Assembly (NCBI GenBank): GCA_959604475.1
Contig: CAUHBX010000083.1
Span: forward strand, 1 to 5,444
Reading direction: 5' to 3'
DNA from: an uncultured Eubacteriales bacterium
Lineage (GTDB): Bacteria; Bacillota; Clostridia; Lachnospirales; Anaerotignaceae
DNA length: 5,444 bases
The position numbers were made by a program, and so were the translations under genes. This document shows, piece by piece, positions 1 through 5,444 of the stretch; positions within the stretch are counted from its first letter, which is position 1, and every line of letters begins with the position of its first letter. The notes under the pieces were generated by a model that ran no database searches, was not told where the DNA came from, and was given only the letters and a program-made list of their open reading frames with translations.

Positions 1-1408
1 TGGTCTGCTGTATTTCCTTAGCCAGTTCTGTTCTTCTTTCGCTGTCAAATTCCTCATCAAGCTCGTTTACAAGAGCATCAACTCTTTCGTTTGAATATCC
101 GCCATAGTTGCTGCTTCCTCCTGTACGGAATGCAATATCAGCAAAATATTGAGGGTCACCTGTCGGTACCATTGTAAAGCTTACCATCATTAAGTCAAAG
201 TCTCCACTTTTCTGCTGTTCAACCACTGATTCATAAATTTCAACCGAAATATCTATTCCAATACCTTTGGCCGATGACGCTATCTCATTGCAGAAGCTCG
301 CAAGCTCGGCCTTTGTACTGTATGTGAGAAGCCTTAAAGAAATATTTTCTCCGTCTAATTCCCTTATTCCGTCTCCATCTGTATCTACAATACCAGCCGC
401 GTCTAAAACGGCATTAGCTTGTCCTATGTCATAGCTATAACCGTCTGCGCCTCCAAAGGCCATAAAATCGGGATAAAGGCCGCTTGCGGGTACTGACGCG
501 CCTTTATTTATTATATCAGCATAGCTTTGCTTGTCTATACTCATACTGATTGCCTGCCTTACTGCTTCTTCCTGCAGAAATTTATTGGAGAAATTCATAA
601 AAATAACCTGTCCTCTAGAGCCTGGTACGCCATCTACGTTATAAAGGGAAGTATCATTAAAAAGCTCAAGGCTTGTAGAGGGCATGCTGACTGAAATATC
701 GCTTTCACCATTTTGCTGTGCCAGCGCAAGTGTGCCAGTATCCCCAATAATATTTATAACTGCGCCGTCAAGCTTAGGTTCTCCTCCCCAATATCCGTCG
801 TATTTTGTTACTTCAGCCCTTGTTTTGACCTCATAGCTTACCGCTGAAAACGGTCCTGTTCCTATCGGCAAAACCGCAGGGTCGCTGTCTGCCGTTACGT
901 CAATAATTCCCGTAAGCGGCTCACAAAGTCCATTAGTAAATGCTGGAACAACCTTTGATGTCTTTACTGTAAGGGTCTGTCCTTCAGCATCCATGCTGTT
1001 AATATAGAGAAGTTCATTGAAGCGCGCATTAATTTGAGATGTTCGCTCCCAGCAAAGTTTGACGCTTTCTGCTGTCATTTTGTTTCCGTTTTGAAATGTA
1101 ACGTCATCCCTTAAATTAATAACCCAGGTATTATTATCAGCCATTATACAGCTTTCAGCTAAAAACGGCTGAGGCTCGAGATTTTCATCAAGCTTATATA
1201 GAGTTTCTGTAATCCCCCATCTTGAGGTATACCAGCTGTCCCAGCTTTGCGCTAAATCAAGGCTTGTCGGGCATTGGGTATCAGCTACTACAGCTATATT
1301 TGATTTATCGGTATTATCAGTGCTTTCAGCACTTTTTTCCGATGAACAGCCCGAAAAAGCTAATATTCCTGCGCAGGCAAAAGTTATTATTGATACTAAT
1401 TTCTTCAT
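1..1408 (-). CDS. ABC transporter family 5 substrate-binding lipoprotein (NikA/DppA/OppA-like), 3'-partial
   Basis: This is the solute receptor of a peptide/nickel-type ABC importer, anchored outside the membrane. The frame is open from an ATG at 1408 to the left edge: 469 codons, lacking the C-terminus. Residues 1-21 form a lipoprotein signal with a lipobox ending FSGC (Cys21 would be lipidated), followed by a Ser/Glu/Asp-rich linker to about residue 37. The mature part has family 5 hallmarks: SRWGITETLYKLDENLEPQP near 62-81, NLRDDVTFQNG near 98-108, PIGTGPF at 181-187, YWGGEPKLDG near 206-215, and EEAVRQAISMSIDK near 280-293. An acidic DTDGDG loop lies at 342-347. Such proteins are usually about 500-540 residues, so most of it is visible. 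The start is supported by AGGAGG six bases upstream, on the stop codon of the permease gene. Substrate is unknown: nickel or other metal chelates, peptides or opines all fit. Five Cys residues besides the lipobox Cys lie in the exported part (46, 87, 119, 162, 373). Confidence 0.93.
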   Translation of the reverse strand, partial: MKKLVSIITFACAGILAFSGCSSEKSAESTDNTDKSNIAVVADTQCPTSLDLAQSWDSWYTSRWGITETLYKLDENLEPQPFLAESCIMADNNTWVINLRDDVTFQNGNKMTAESVKLCWERTSQINARFNELLYINSMDAEGQTLTVKTSKVVPAFTNGLCEPLTGIIDVTADSDPAVLPIGTGPFSAVSYEVKTRAEVTKYDGYWGGEPKLDGAVINIIGDTGTLALAQQNGESDISVSMPSTSLELFNDTSLYNVDGVPGSRGQVIFMNFSNKFLQEEAVRQAISMSIDKQSYADIINKGASVPASGLYPDFMAFGGADGYSYDIGQANAVLDAAGIVDTDGDGIRELDGENISLRLLTYSTKAELASFCNEIASSAKGIGIDISVEIYESVVEQQKSGDFDLMMVSFTMVPTGDPQYFADIAFRTGGSSNYGGYSNERVDALVNELDEEFDSERRTELAKEIQQT

Positions 1409-1414
1409 ATGTTT

Positions 1415-1420
1415 CCTCCT
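1415..1420 (-). promoter_or_regulatory. Ribosome binding site AGGAGG for the substrate-binding protein
   Basis: AGGAGG is a perfect Shine-Dalgarno core, six bases before the ATG at 1408. It overlaps the TAG stop (1421-1419) of the upstream permease gene, which indicates tight coupling. Binding proteins are usually needed in excess over permeases, and an optimal site here fits that. Confidence 0.85.
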
Positions 1421-2219
1421 ACTTAATCTTATCTCGCAGCTTTTCGCCGAAAAGGTTAAAGGCTGCCGCTGTTATAAATATTGCTATTGCCGGGACAATA
1501 ACAAGGTTTACATTGGTCTGCATGTAATTTCGTCCTGCATTTATCATCGCTCCCCATTCAGCCATCGGTTCTTTTACACCAACTCCCAGGTATGAAAGAG
1601 CGGCAATTTCCATTATCATTGACGCTATTCCAAGGCTGGCATTTACTACAAGGGGGTAAATTATATTAGGAATAATCCTCTTAAATATTATTTTCAGATG
1701 TGACTCTCCGCACACGCGCGCGGCTTTTATGTAATTATGCTGCTTTGCGGTAAAAGTAAGGCTTCTGGACAATCTTGCATACTCTACCCACTCAACCATA
1801 CAGAGTGCAATTATAGTATTTTGTATTCCTATTCCCAAAAGCCCAGCTATGGCTATTGCAAGTATTATCTTTGGAAACGCCTGCATTATAGTTATAAGCT
1901 TTGACAAAACTGTGTCTATGGCTCCGCCTAAATAACCTGATACAGTTCCAACCGACACCCCTACTGCAAAAACAATTATTGTAATCAGAAGGCTTGAAAA
2001 AACGGATACCCTTGCTCCGTAAATAATTCTTGACAGCATGCATCTACCAAGCGGGTCGTTTCCAAGAGGATATTGGTCACTGGGCGGGGCTTCTGCAAGC
2101 ATCAGGTTTGTCTGATATGGGTCATTAGGCGCTATAACAGGTGCCAGCAAAGCCAAAATCAAAAGTATTAGAATAAAAGTCGCTGTTAATCTAAAACCAT
2201 TATTTTTAGTGTTCTTCAT
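1419..2219 (-). CDS. ABC transporter permease, DppC/NikC type
   Basis: This is the second membrane subunit of the peptide/nickel-type importer and would pair with the DppB/NikB-type permease encoded just upstream. It has 266 residues, near the usual size of NikC and shorter than most DppC/OppC. An N-terminal membrane segment lies at about 12-30, followed by the family signature APPSDQYPLGNDPLGR (44-59) and LSRIIYGARVSV. Further membrane segments lie at about 74-96, 113-145, 186-210 and 238-256. The EAA loop that contacts the ATPase is at about 163-185 (IKAARVCGESHLKIIFKRII), and the C-terminal LSYLGVGV and EWGAMI signatures follow it. The ATG at 2219 is 13 bases after the previous stop, with AGGTG about 8 bases upstream. 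The protein is intact. Whether the substrate is a metal chelate or a peptide cannot be decided from this subunit. Confidence 0.95.
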   Translation of the reverse strand: MKNTKNNGFRLTATFILILLILALLAPVIAPNDPYQTNLMLAEAPPSDQYPLGNDPLGRCMLSRIIYGARVSVFSSLLITIIVFAVGVSVGTVSGYLGGAIDTVLSKLITIMQAFPKIILAIAIAGLLGIGIQNTIIALCMVEWVEYARLSRSLTFTAKQHNYIKAARVCGESHLKIIFKRIIPNIIYPLVVNASLGIASMIMEIAALSYLGVGVKEPMAEWGAMINAGRNYMQTNVNLVIVPAIAIFITAAAFNLFGEKLRDKIK

Positions 2220-2232
2220 ATCTGATTCACCT

Positions 2233-3195
2233 TTATATCCGGTCGTACTTAATTCTGGGGTCTACAATCGCAGATAAAATATCTACTGTGAGATTTACAA
2301 TTAGATAAACAAGAGCGCACCAAAGGACAAATCCCTGCAGCATATTATAATCAAGTCTCGCGACAGAGCTTACTGCCAGACGTCCAAGGCCGTTAATTGA
2401 AAATATACCCTCTATAATGGCAGAGCCTCCTAAGAATATTCCGACATATATGCTTATACAGGTCAGGATAGGCGCAGCGCTGTTTTTAAGCACATGTGAA
2501 AAAAGTATTGTACTATACCTTACGCCTCTCATGCGCGCACCCTCAACATACGGCTGGTCAAGCTGTTCCAAAATGATTGCCCTAACCTGCCTAATCATTT
2601 TGGAGGAACATTGAATTACCAATACTGTGATTGGCAAAATTAATCCTCTAATTCCATTTGGCGCGATTACAGGCATTAGCTTAAGCTTAATACAGAAAAG
2701 CCATAAAAACAGCAGTGACATTACAAAAGACGGCAGTGAAATCCCTATAAACGAAAATATACGCAGTATATTATCAGGAATTTTGTCCTTATATACCGCG
2801 CACAATATGCCAAGTGGCACCGATATTATTACAGTTATAGCAAGTGAAATAAACGTCATAGCTACGGTTGGAGACATGTGCTCGGCAAGCTCCGTGGCTA
2901 CAGGGCGTTTCGTTGCATATGAAACACCTAAGTCTCCCTTTGCCACATTTACAAGCCAGTTTACGTATTGAACAATAAACGGCTTGTCCAATCCCATAAT
3001 ACGCTCTTGCTCAGCAATAGCCTCCTCTGATATAATACCGGCATTTCCGTCCGAGCCGGCAAGCCATAGCTCCGCAGGATTCCTAGGAGACAAATACATA
3101 ATTGAAAACGTAAGAAGCGTTATTCCTATAAGCACTAAAATAAACTGAGAAATATGCGATATGATTTTTTTCGCTGCTGTTTTCAGACGGTTCAT
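2233..3195 (-). CDS. ABC transporter permease, DppB/NikB type
   Basis: This is the first membrane subunit of the importer. With the start chosen here it has 320 residues, a normal length for DppB/NikB. A membrane segment lies at about 15-35, then an extracytoplasmic region with RIMGLDKPFIVQYVNWLVNV (65-84) and KGDLGVSY (87-93), both typical of the family. Further membrane segments lie at about 112-135, 145-170, 184-200, 240-262 and 286-310. The EAA loop for ATPase contact is at about 216-238 (YVEGARMRGVRYSTILFSHV). FSINGLGRL (265-273) and the C-terminal VDPRIKYD (311-318) are conserved signatures. The ATG at 3195 lies one base after the methyltransferase stop and has AGGAGG ten bases upstream. 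An in-frame TTG at 3216 would add seven residues (MSGGYSD), but the ribosome binding site would then lie inside the coding sequence, so the ATG is preferred. The protein is intact. Confidence 0.95.
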   Translation of the reverse strand: MNRLKTAAKKIISHISQFILVLIGITLLTFSIMYLSPRNPAELWLAGSDGNAGIISEEAIAEQERIMGLDKPFIVQYVNWLVNVAKGDLGVSYATKRPVATELAEHMSPTVAMTFISLAITVIISVPLGILCAVYKDKIPDNILRIFSFIGISLPSFVMSLLFLWLFCIKLKLMPVIAPNGIRGLILPITVLVIQCSSKMIRQVRAIILEQLDQPYVEGARMRGVRYSTILFSHVLKNSAAPILTCISIYVGIFLGGSAIIEGIFSINGLGRLAVSSVARLDYNMLQGFVLWCALVYLIVNLTVDILSAIVDPRIKYDRI

Positions 3196-3196
3196 A

Positions 3197-4015
3197 TCAG
3201 AATACCCTCCTGACAACCGTTAAAAATTCAGGAAATAATTTATACTGCATCTGTTCCTTTTCATTATAGACGTAGGTATTTATATTCTCATAAACCTCAC
3301 AGTCAAAGCCTTTTTGTCCATGCCAGTACTGTCTGTCCCAATCAGGACGCTCCTTATATGTCATCGGAAGATTAAGGGCTAGCCCTTCCAGCTTGTCAGC
3401 CTTATTATAAATAAAACCGCCCTCAGCTATTATTCTTCTTTTGTTTTCCTCCCAGACAGCCCTGTATTCGCTGTTTTTAAGGTAGTAATACCATTCCGCG
3501 TCAAAGTAAATCATTGTCCCGCCTACTCTTAATTTATCTGCCCAGGCCCTAAGCTGTATTTCAGGGTCTGTAAGTGTCCATGTAACATCTCTTGATATAA
3601 CGAGGTCAAAGCTTTCATCTTCAAAGGGCAGCATATGTCCTACCTGAACAAAATCAATTGGTGTCCCTATGAATTCAGCGTTAGCTCTGGCCTTATCAAG
3701 CATATCCGGGCTCATATCAGCCGCTGTTACATTGTGTCCGCGTAAGGATGAGAGAATAGCAAAAAATCCCGGACCAGTCCCTATATCTAAAATATCCAGC
3801 TTCCTTGTTTCCTCAACTTGGGAAAAAATAAGTTTTTCCCAAGCGCTTCTTTTTTCAGAAAAAAGCTGAGCCATGTTTTGTTCACTGTAACTGGAGGAAC
3901 GCTGCTGCCAATAATTGTTCATTCCATTTTCAAGATGCTGTGCTCCATGAGGCACAAAAGGGTATTCCAATACATCCTTTTCTTGCCCCTCTCTTTCCAA
4001 TATAACAAACGACAT
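3197..4015 (-). CDS. Class I SAM-dependent methyltransferase, first gene of the transport operon
   Basis: This is a predicted cytoplasmic enzyme that moves a methyl group from S-adenosylmethionine to an unknown acceptor. It has 272 residues from the ATG at 4015. Residues 32-44 read MNNYWQQRSSSYS, the usual entry into this fold. The SAM-binding motif I is LDIGTGPG at 76-83. Motif II ends in an acidic residue at 100 (VTAADMSPDML), and PFEDESFDLVISRDVTWTL follows at about 130-148. WADKLRVGGTMIYFDAEWYYY at about 158-178 is the post-motif region. The C-terminal third probably provides the acceptor site. Three in-frame ATGs exist (4033, 4024, 4015). Only 4015 has a suitable ribosome binding site (GGAAGGG, 9 bases away), so it is preferred; 4033 would give 278 residues. 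The stop is one base before the permease ATG. Position in the operon suggests it acts on, or helps make, what the transporter imports, but that is inference. Small-molecule acceptor is more likely than DNA or RNA. Confidence 0.9.
   Translation of the reverse strand: MSFVILEREGQEKDVLEYPFVPHGAQHLENGMNNYWQQRSSSYSEQNMAQLFSEKRSAWEKLIFSQVEETRKLDILDIGTGPGFFAILSSLRGHNVTAADMSPDMLDKARANAEFIGTPIDFVQVGHMLPFEDESFDLVISRDVTWTLTDPEIQLRAWADKLRVGGTMIYFDAEWYYYLKNSEYRAVWEENKRRIIAEGGFIYNKADKLEGLALNLPMTYKERPDWDRQYWHGQKGFDCEVYENINTYVYNEKEQMQYKLFPEFLTVVRRVF
3206..3211 (-). promoter_or_regulatory. Ribosome binding site AGGAGG for the DppB/NikB-type permease
   Basis: AGGAGG lies inside the last codons of the methyltransferase gene, ten bases before the ATG at 3195. 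It is what decides the ATG over the in-frame TTG at 3216, and it shows that the two genes are translated from one message. Confidence 0.8.
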
Positions 4016-4024
4016 ATCTTTCAT

Positions 4025-4031
4025 CCCTTCC
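4025..4031 (-). promoter_or_regulatory. Probable ribosome binding site GGAAGGG for the methyltransferase
   Basis: GGAAGGG lies 9 bases before the ATG at 4015. The ATG at 4033 overlaps it and has only TTATTTTACTGATA in front, with no Shine-Dalgarno sequence. The ATG at 4024 touches it with no spacing. This favours 4015 as the true start. Confidence 0.6.
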
Positions 4032-4050
4032 ATTATCAGTAAAATAACAT

Positions 4051-4086
4051 AAAAAGGCCGCTAAAAACAAAAAGTTTTCAGCGACC
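4051..4086 (-). terminator. Intrinsic terminator in the 5' leader of the methyltransferase-transport operon
   Basis: On the minus strand GGUCGCUGAAAAC (4086-4074) pairs along all 13 bases with GUUUUUAGCGGCC (4068-4056), with two G-U pairs. The loop is UUUUU (4073-4069) and a run of five U follows (4055-4051). On the plus strand the stem is not followed by a T-run, so it works in the minus direction. It lies downstream of a consensus promoter and upstream of the methyltransferase start. The operon can therefore only be expressed from that promoter if this terminator is bypassed. It may also stop read-through from the dehydratase gene. Confidence 0.88.
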
Positions 4087-4193
4087 TTCGTGATCACATC
4101 TATTTCATAAATATTAACTTATACCGTATCAAAAAAGTTTTCAAAAATAGGCTTCTGCCATTTACAGTATACTTCAATATATACCGCTTTTTC
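4074..4193 (-). ncRNA. Structured leader RNA, candidate riboswitch or attenuator of unassigned class
   Basis: This is the transcribed leader between the promoter and the U-tract of the terminator, including the terminator's 5' arm. Three helices can be drawn by hand. P1: AGCGGU (4188-4183) with GUCGCU (4085-4080), 6 bp, two of them G-U. A long-range helix: UAUACUGUA (4171-4163) with UACGGUAUA (4128-4120), 9 bp with one G-U. A hairpin inside it: GGC-AGAA-GCC (4159-4150), extended by A-U pairs around one bulged U. P1 uses the same bases as the 5' arm of the terminator, so the two cannot form together. If a ligand stabilised P1 the terminator would be broken, which would make this an ON switch. 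I see no box of the cobalamin, SAM-I, TPP, FMN, lysine, glycine or T-box leaders. The class and ligand are unknown and the folds are hand-drawn, not computed. Confidence 0.6.
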
Positions 4194-4200
4194 TTTATAT

Positions 4201-4229
4201 ATTATAATATATCTATCTAAAAATGTCAA
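4201..4229 (-). promoter_or_regulatory. Consensus sigma-A promoter for the methyltransferase-transport operon
   Basis: On the minus strand there is a perfect -35 box TTGACA (4229-4224), a spacer of exactly 17 bases, and a perfect -10 box TATAAT (4206-4201). Transcription should begin near 4194-4192. The bases upstream are A/T-rich (ATTATAAAACTTTT), which could act as an UP element. A promoter this strong before a terminator suggests that control is by conditional termination and not by weak initiation. The leader from start site to ATG is about 178 bases. Confidence 0.88.
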
Positions 4230-4300
4230 AAGTTTTATAATTTCTGGCATATGGAATAAGATTTTTGCTCTGTATATTTCAAAGAAATTAATTTAAATCT
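4230..4300 (-). other. Spacer between the dehydratase stop and the operon promoter; no gene seen
   Basis: These 71 AT-rich bases hold no ORF of note and no GC-rich terminator. AAGATTT (4301-4295) and AAATCTT (4264-4258) are complementary, but they are separated by 30 bases and have no following T-run, so this is not a convincing terminator. The dehydratase transcript may therefore run on to the leader terminator. Confidence 0.5.
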
Positions 4301-5444
4301 TTAGTATGTAAAGCCTGTTCTGTAAATACCGAACTCCCTGTGTCCAAGGGCCTCTGCCTTTGTATACTCTCCATTGCATACGTTTATAATCATATCATAA
4401 AGCTCCTTGCCCATATCAGGCAGCTTTACTCCGGCAGTTATTATTTTTCCGGCATTTATGTCTATATTATCTGTCATTTTATTAAATGTTCCAGTGTTTC
4501 CGGTAATTTTAATTACCGGTGCTATAGGACTTCCGGTTGGTGTGCCTCTTCCTGTTGAAAATACAATTATCTGTGCTCCTCCGGCCACCATTCCTGTAAT
4601 AGAGTCAATATCCTGCCCCGGTGTATCCATAAAATATAACCCCTTTTTATCATAAGGTATTTCCTCAGCATATTCAAGAGTCCCCATAAAAGGGCTCTTT
4701 CCTGCCTTGTGCATACATCCGAGAGATTTTTCTTCAATTGTTGTTAGTCCTCCGGCTTTATTTCCCGGTGTCGGCTGTCCCTCTCTTAAATCATGTCCCG
4801 CCGCATAAGACCTATCCTCCACTCTCTTTACCATAGAGAGGAACTTTTCCTTTTCAGCTTCATCAACAAAACGTTCAGCAAGCAGATGTTCAGCGCCGAT
4901 ACACTCTGTAGTTTCACTTAATATACTGCTTCCACCCTCGGCAACGAGCATATCCGAAGCAACGCCTATGGCAGGATTTGAGGCCAAGCCGCTTGTAGGG
5001 TCGCTGCCTCCGCACTCAAGTCCAAGGACTATTTCGCTTATATCAAACTCAATCTTGTTCTGCTTCGCCAGCTCCCTTGCCATTTTTCCGGCTATTTCGG
5101 CGCCTTTTGCAACAGTTTTGCAGGTTCCGCCTTCTTCCTGAATAACAATATATTCAACAGGTTTTCCGCTTTCAGCAATTCCGTCAGCTATTTCCTTAGC
5201 CTGAATTCCCTCGCAGCCGAGGCCTACAACAAGCACAGCACCTACATTCGGATTTTTTCCGAAACCAATCAGTGTACGTTTCGTTGTATCAAAGTCATCT
5301 CCGATTTCGCAGCATCCATGCTGATGAGGAATTGCGATTGCCCCGTTTACGAGTTTAGCAATATTTACGCAAGTCTCACTTGAACAGACCGAAGCAGGTA
5401 TAATAAGAAGGTAATTCCTTATTCCGTAACGTCCGTTTTCTCTT
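4301..5444 (-). CDS. UxaA-family dehydratase (altronate dehydratase-like, large domain), 5'-partial
   Basis: Members of this family remove water from sugar acids such as altronate or galactarate using a divalent metal; a related member, SuyB, cleaves sulfolactate. The reading frame is open to the right edge, giving 380 visible residues and a TAA stop at 4303-4301. The visible protein begins RENGRYGIRNYLLIIP, the typical start of the large domain. It continues with AIPHQHGCCEIGDD (36-50), KNPNVGAVLVVGLGCEG (63-79) and GLECGGSDPTSGLASNPA (137-154 region). The C-terminal part has EEKSLGCMHKAGKSPFMGTL, MDTPGQD, FSTGRGTPTGSPIAPVIKIT and DNIDINAGKI. Separate large subunits are about 385-400 residues, so the true start is probably only a few codons outside the window, unless a SAF domain is fused in front. 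A GTG at 5236 is an internal valine, not the start. Family assignment is firm; the exact substrate is not, and the neighbouring operon does not help. Confidence 0.92.
   Translation of the reverse strand, partial: RENGRYGIRNYLLIIPASVCSSETCVNIAKLVNGAIAIPHQHGCCEIGDDFDTTKRTLIGFGKNPNVGAVLVVGLGCEGIQAKEIADGIAESGKPVEYIVIQEEGGTCKTVAKGAEIAGKMARELAKQNKIEFDISEIVLGLECGGSDPTSGLASNPAIGVASDMLVAEGGSSILSETTECIGAEHLLAERFVDEAEKEKFLSMVKRVEDRSYAAGHDLREGQPTPGNKAGGLTTIEEKSLGCMHKAGKSPFMGTLEYAEEIPYDKKGLYFMDTPGQDIDSITGMVAGGAQIIVFSTGRGTPTGSPIAPVIKITGNTGTFNKMTDNIDINAGKIITAGVKLPDMGKELYDMIINVCNGEYTKAEALGHREFGIYRTGFTY

Noticed and set aside
1222..1595. Two plus-strand ORFs of 101 and 91 codons
   Set aside because: They lie opposite the binding-protein start and the end of the NikC-type permease, both with clear family motifs; the plus-strand peptides look like no known protein.
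3196..3216. TTG start at 3216 for the DppB/NikB-type permease, adding seven residues
   Set aside because: The perfect AGGAGG would be inside the coding sequence, the extension is not hydrophobic or family-like, and the ATG at 3195 is well placed.
2417..4042. Plus-strand ORFs at 2417-2614, 2627-2971, 3669-3869 and 3818-4042
   Set aside because: All are antisense shadows of the permease and methyltransferase genes, with no ribosome binding site or recognisable domain.
4069..4143. TGAAAACTTTTT copies as catabolite-response (cre) sites
   Set aside because: They lack the central CG of cre sites, and one copy is part of the terminator stem.
4143..4161. Leader peptide MAEAYF (ATG at 4161, stop TGA) as a ribosome-controlled attenuator
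   Set aside because: No Shine-Dalgarno sequence precedes it and there is no run of a single regulatory amino acid. The fold offers a simpler explanation.
4120..4187. NikR-type operator from the GTATA repeats
   Set aside because: The GTATGA-N-TCATAC pattern is not present; the GTATA and TATAC elements are better explained by RNA pairing.
4258..4301. AAGATTT/AAATCTT inverted repeat as terminator of the dehydratase gene
   Set aside because: The stem is only 7 A/T-rich pairs with a 30-base loop, and no T-run follows.
5234..5236. GTG at 5236 as start of the dehydratase
   Set aside because: The frame stays open to the right edge and the 69 upstream codons encode conserved family motifs (GRYGIRNY, PHQHGC, NPNVGAV).
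1..5444. CRISPR array, tRNA/rRNA genes, insertion sequences, phage genes
   Set aside because: No repeat-spacer pattern, RNA-gene signature, transposase or attachment-site repeat was seen on either strand.

Overview
The window looks like part of the chromosome of a low-GC Gram-positive anaerobe, most likely class Clostridia. The reasons are AT-rich DNA, AGGAGG-type ribosome binding sites, a Gram-positive-style lipoprotein signal on the binding protein, and the gene families present. This assignment is inferred from style, not from a database match. Every gene I can support lies on the minus strand, so the layout is read from high to low coordinates.

Region 1 (5444 to 4301): the C-terminal 380 residues of a UxaA-family dehydratase (altronate dehydratase-like, large domain). 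Its first codons lie just past the right edge.

Region 2 (4300 to 4016): an intergenic and leader region with no gene. It holds a perfect consensus sigma-A promoter (TTGACA, 17 bases, TATAAT), then about 110 bases of structured leader, then an intrinsic terminator (13-bp stem, 5-base loop, U-tract), all before the next start codon. The first bases of the leader can pair with the 5' arm of the terminator, and a second 9-bp long-range helix is visible inside. This is the architecture of a transcription-attenuating riboswitch or other cis-regulatory RNA. I could not match it to a riboswitch class I can recall.

Region 3 (4015 to 1): a tightly packed operon controlled by that leader. In order it encodes a class I SAM-dependent methyltransferase, two DppB/NikB- and DppC/NikC-type ABC permeases, and a lipid-anchored family 5 substrate-binding protein that runs off the left edge. 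Gaps are 1, 13 and 10 bases, and some ribosome binding sites lie inside or on the stop codon of the previous gene. The two ATPases this type of importer needs are not in the window; they probably lie beyond the left edge.

Taken together, Region 3 looks like an uptake system for a peptide, nickel complex or other small chelate. It is co-transcribed with a methyltransferase as the first gene, and expression appears to be decided by conditional termination in the leader. The methyltransferase-first transport operon and the unassigned leader RNA are the most interesting parts.
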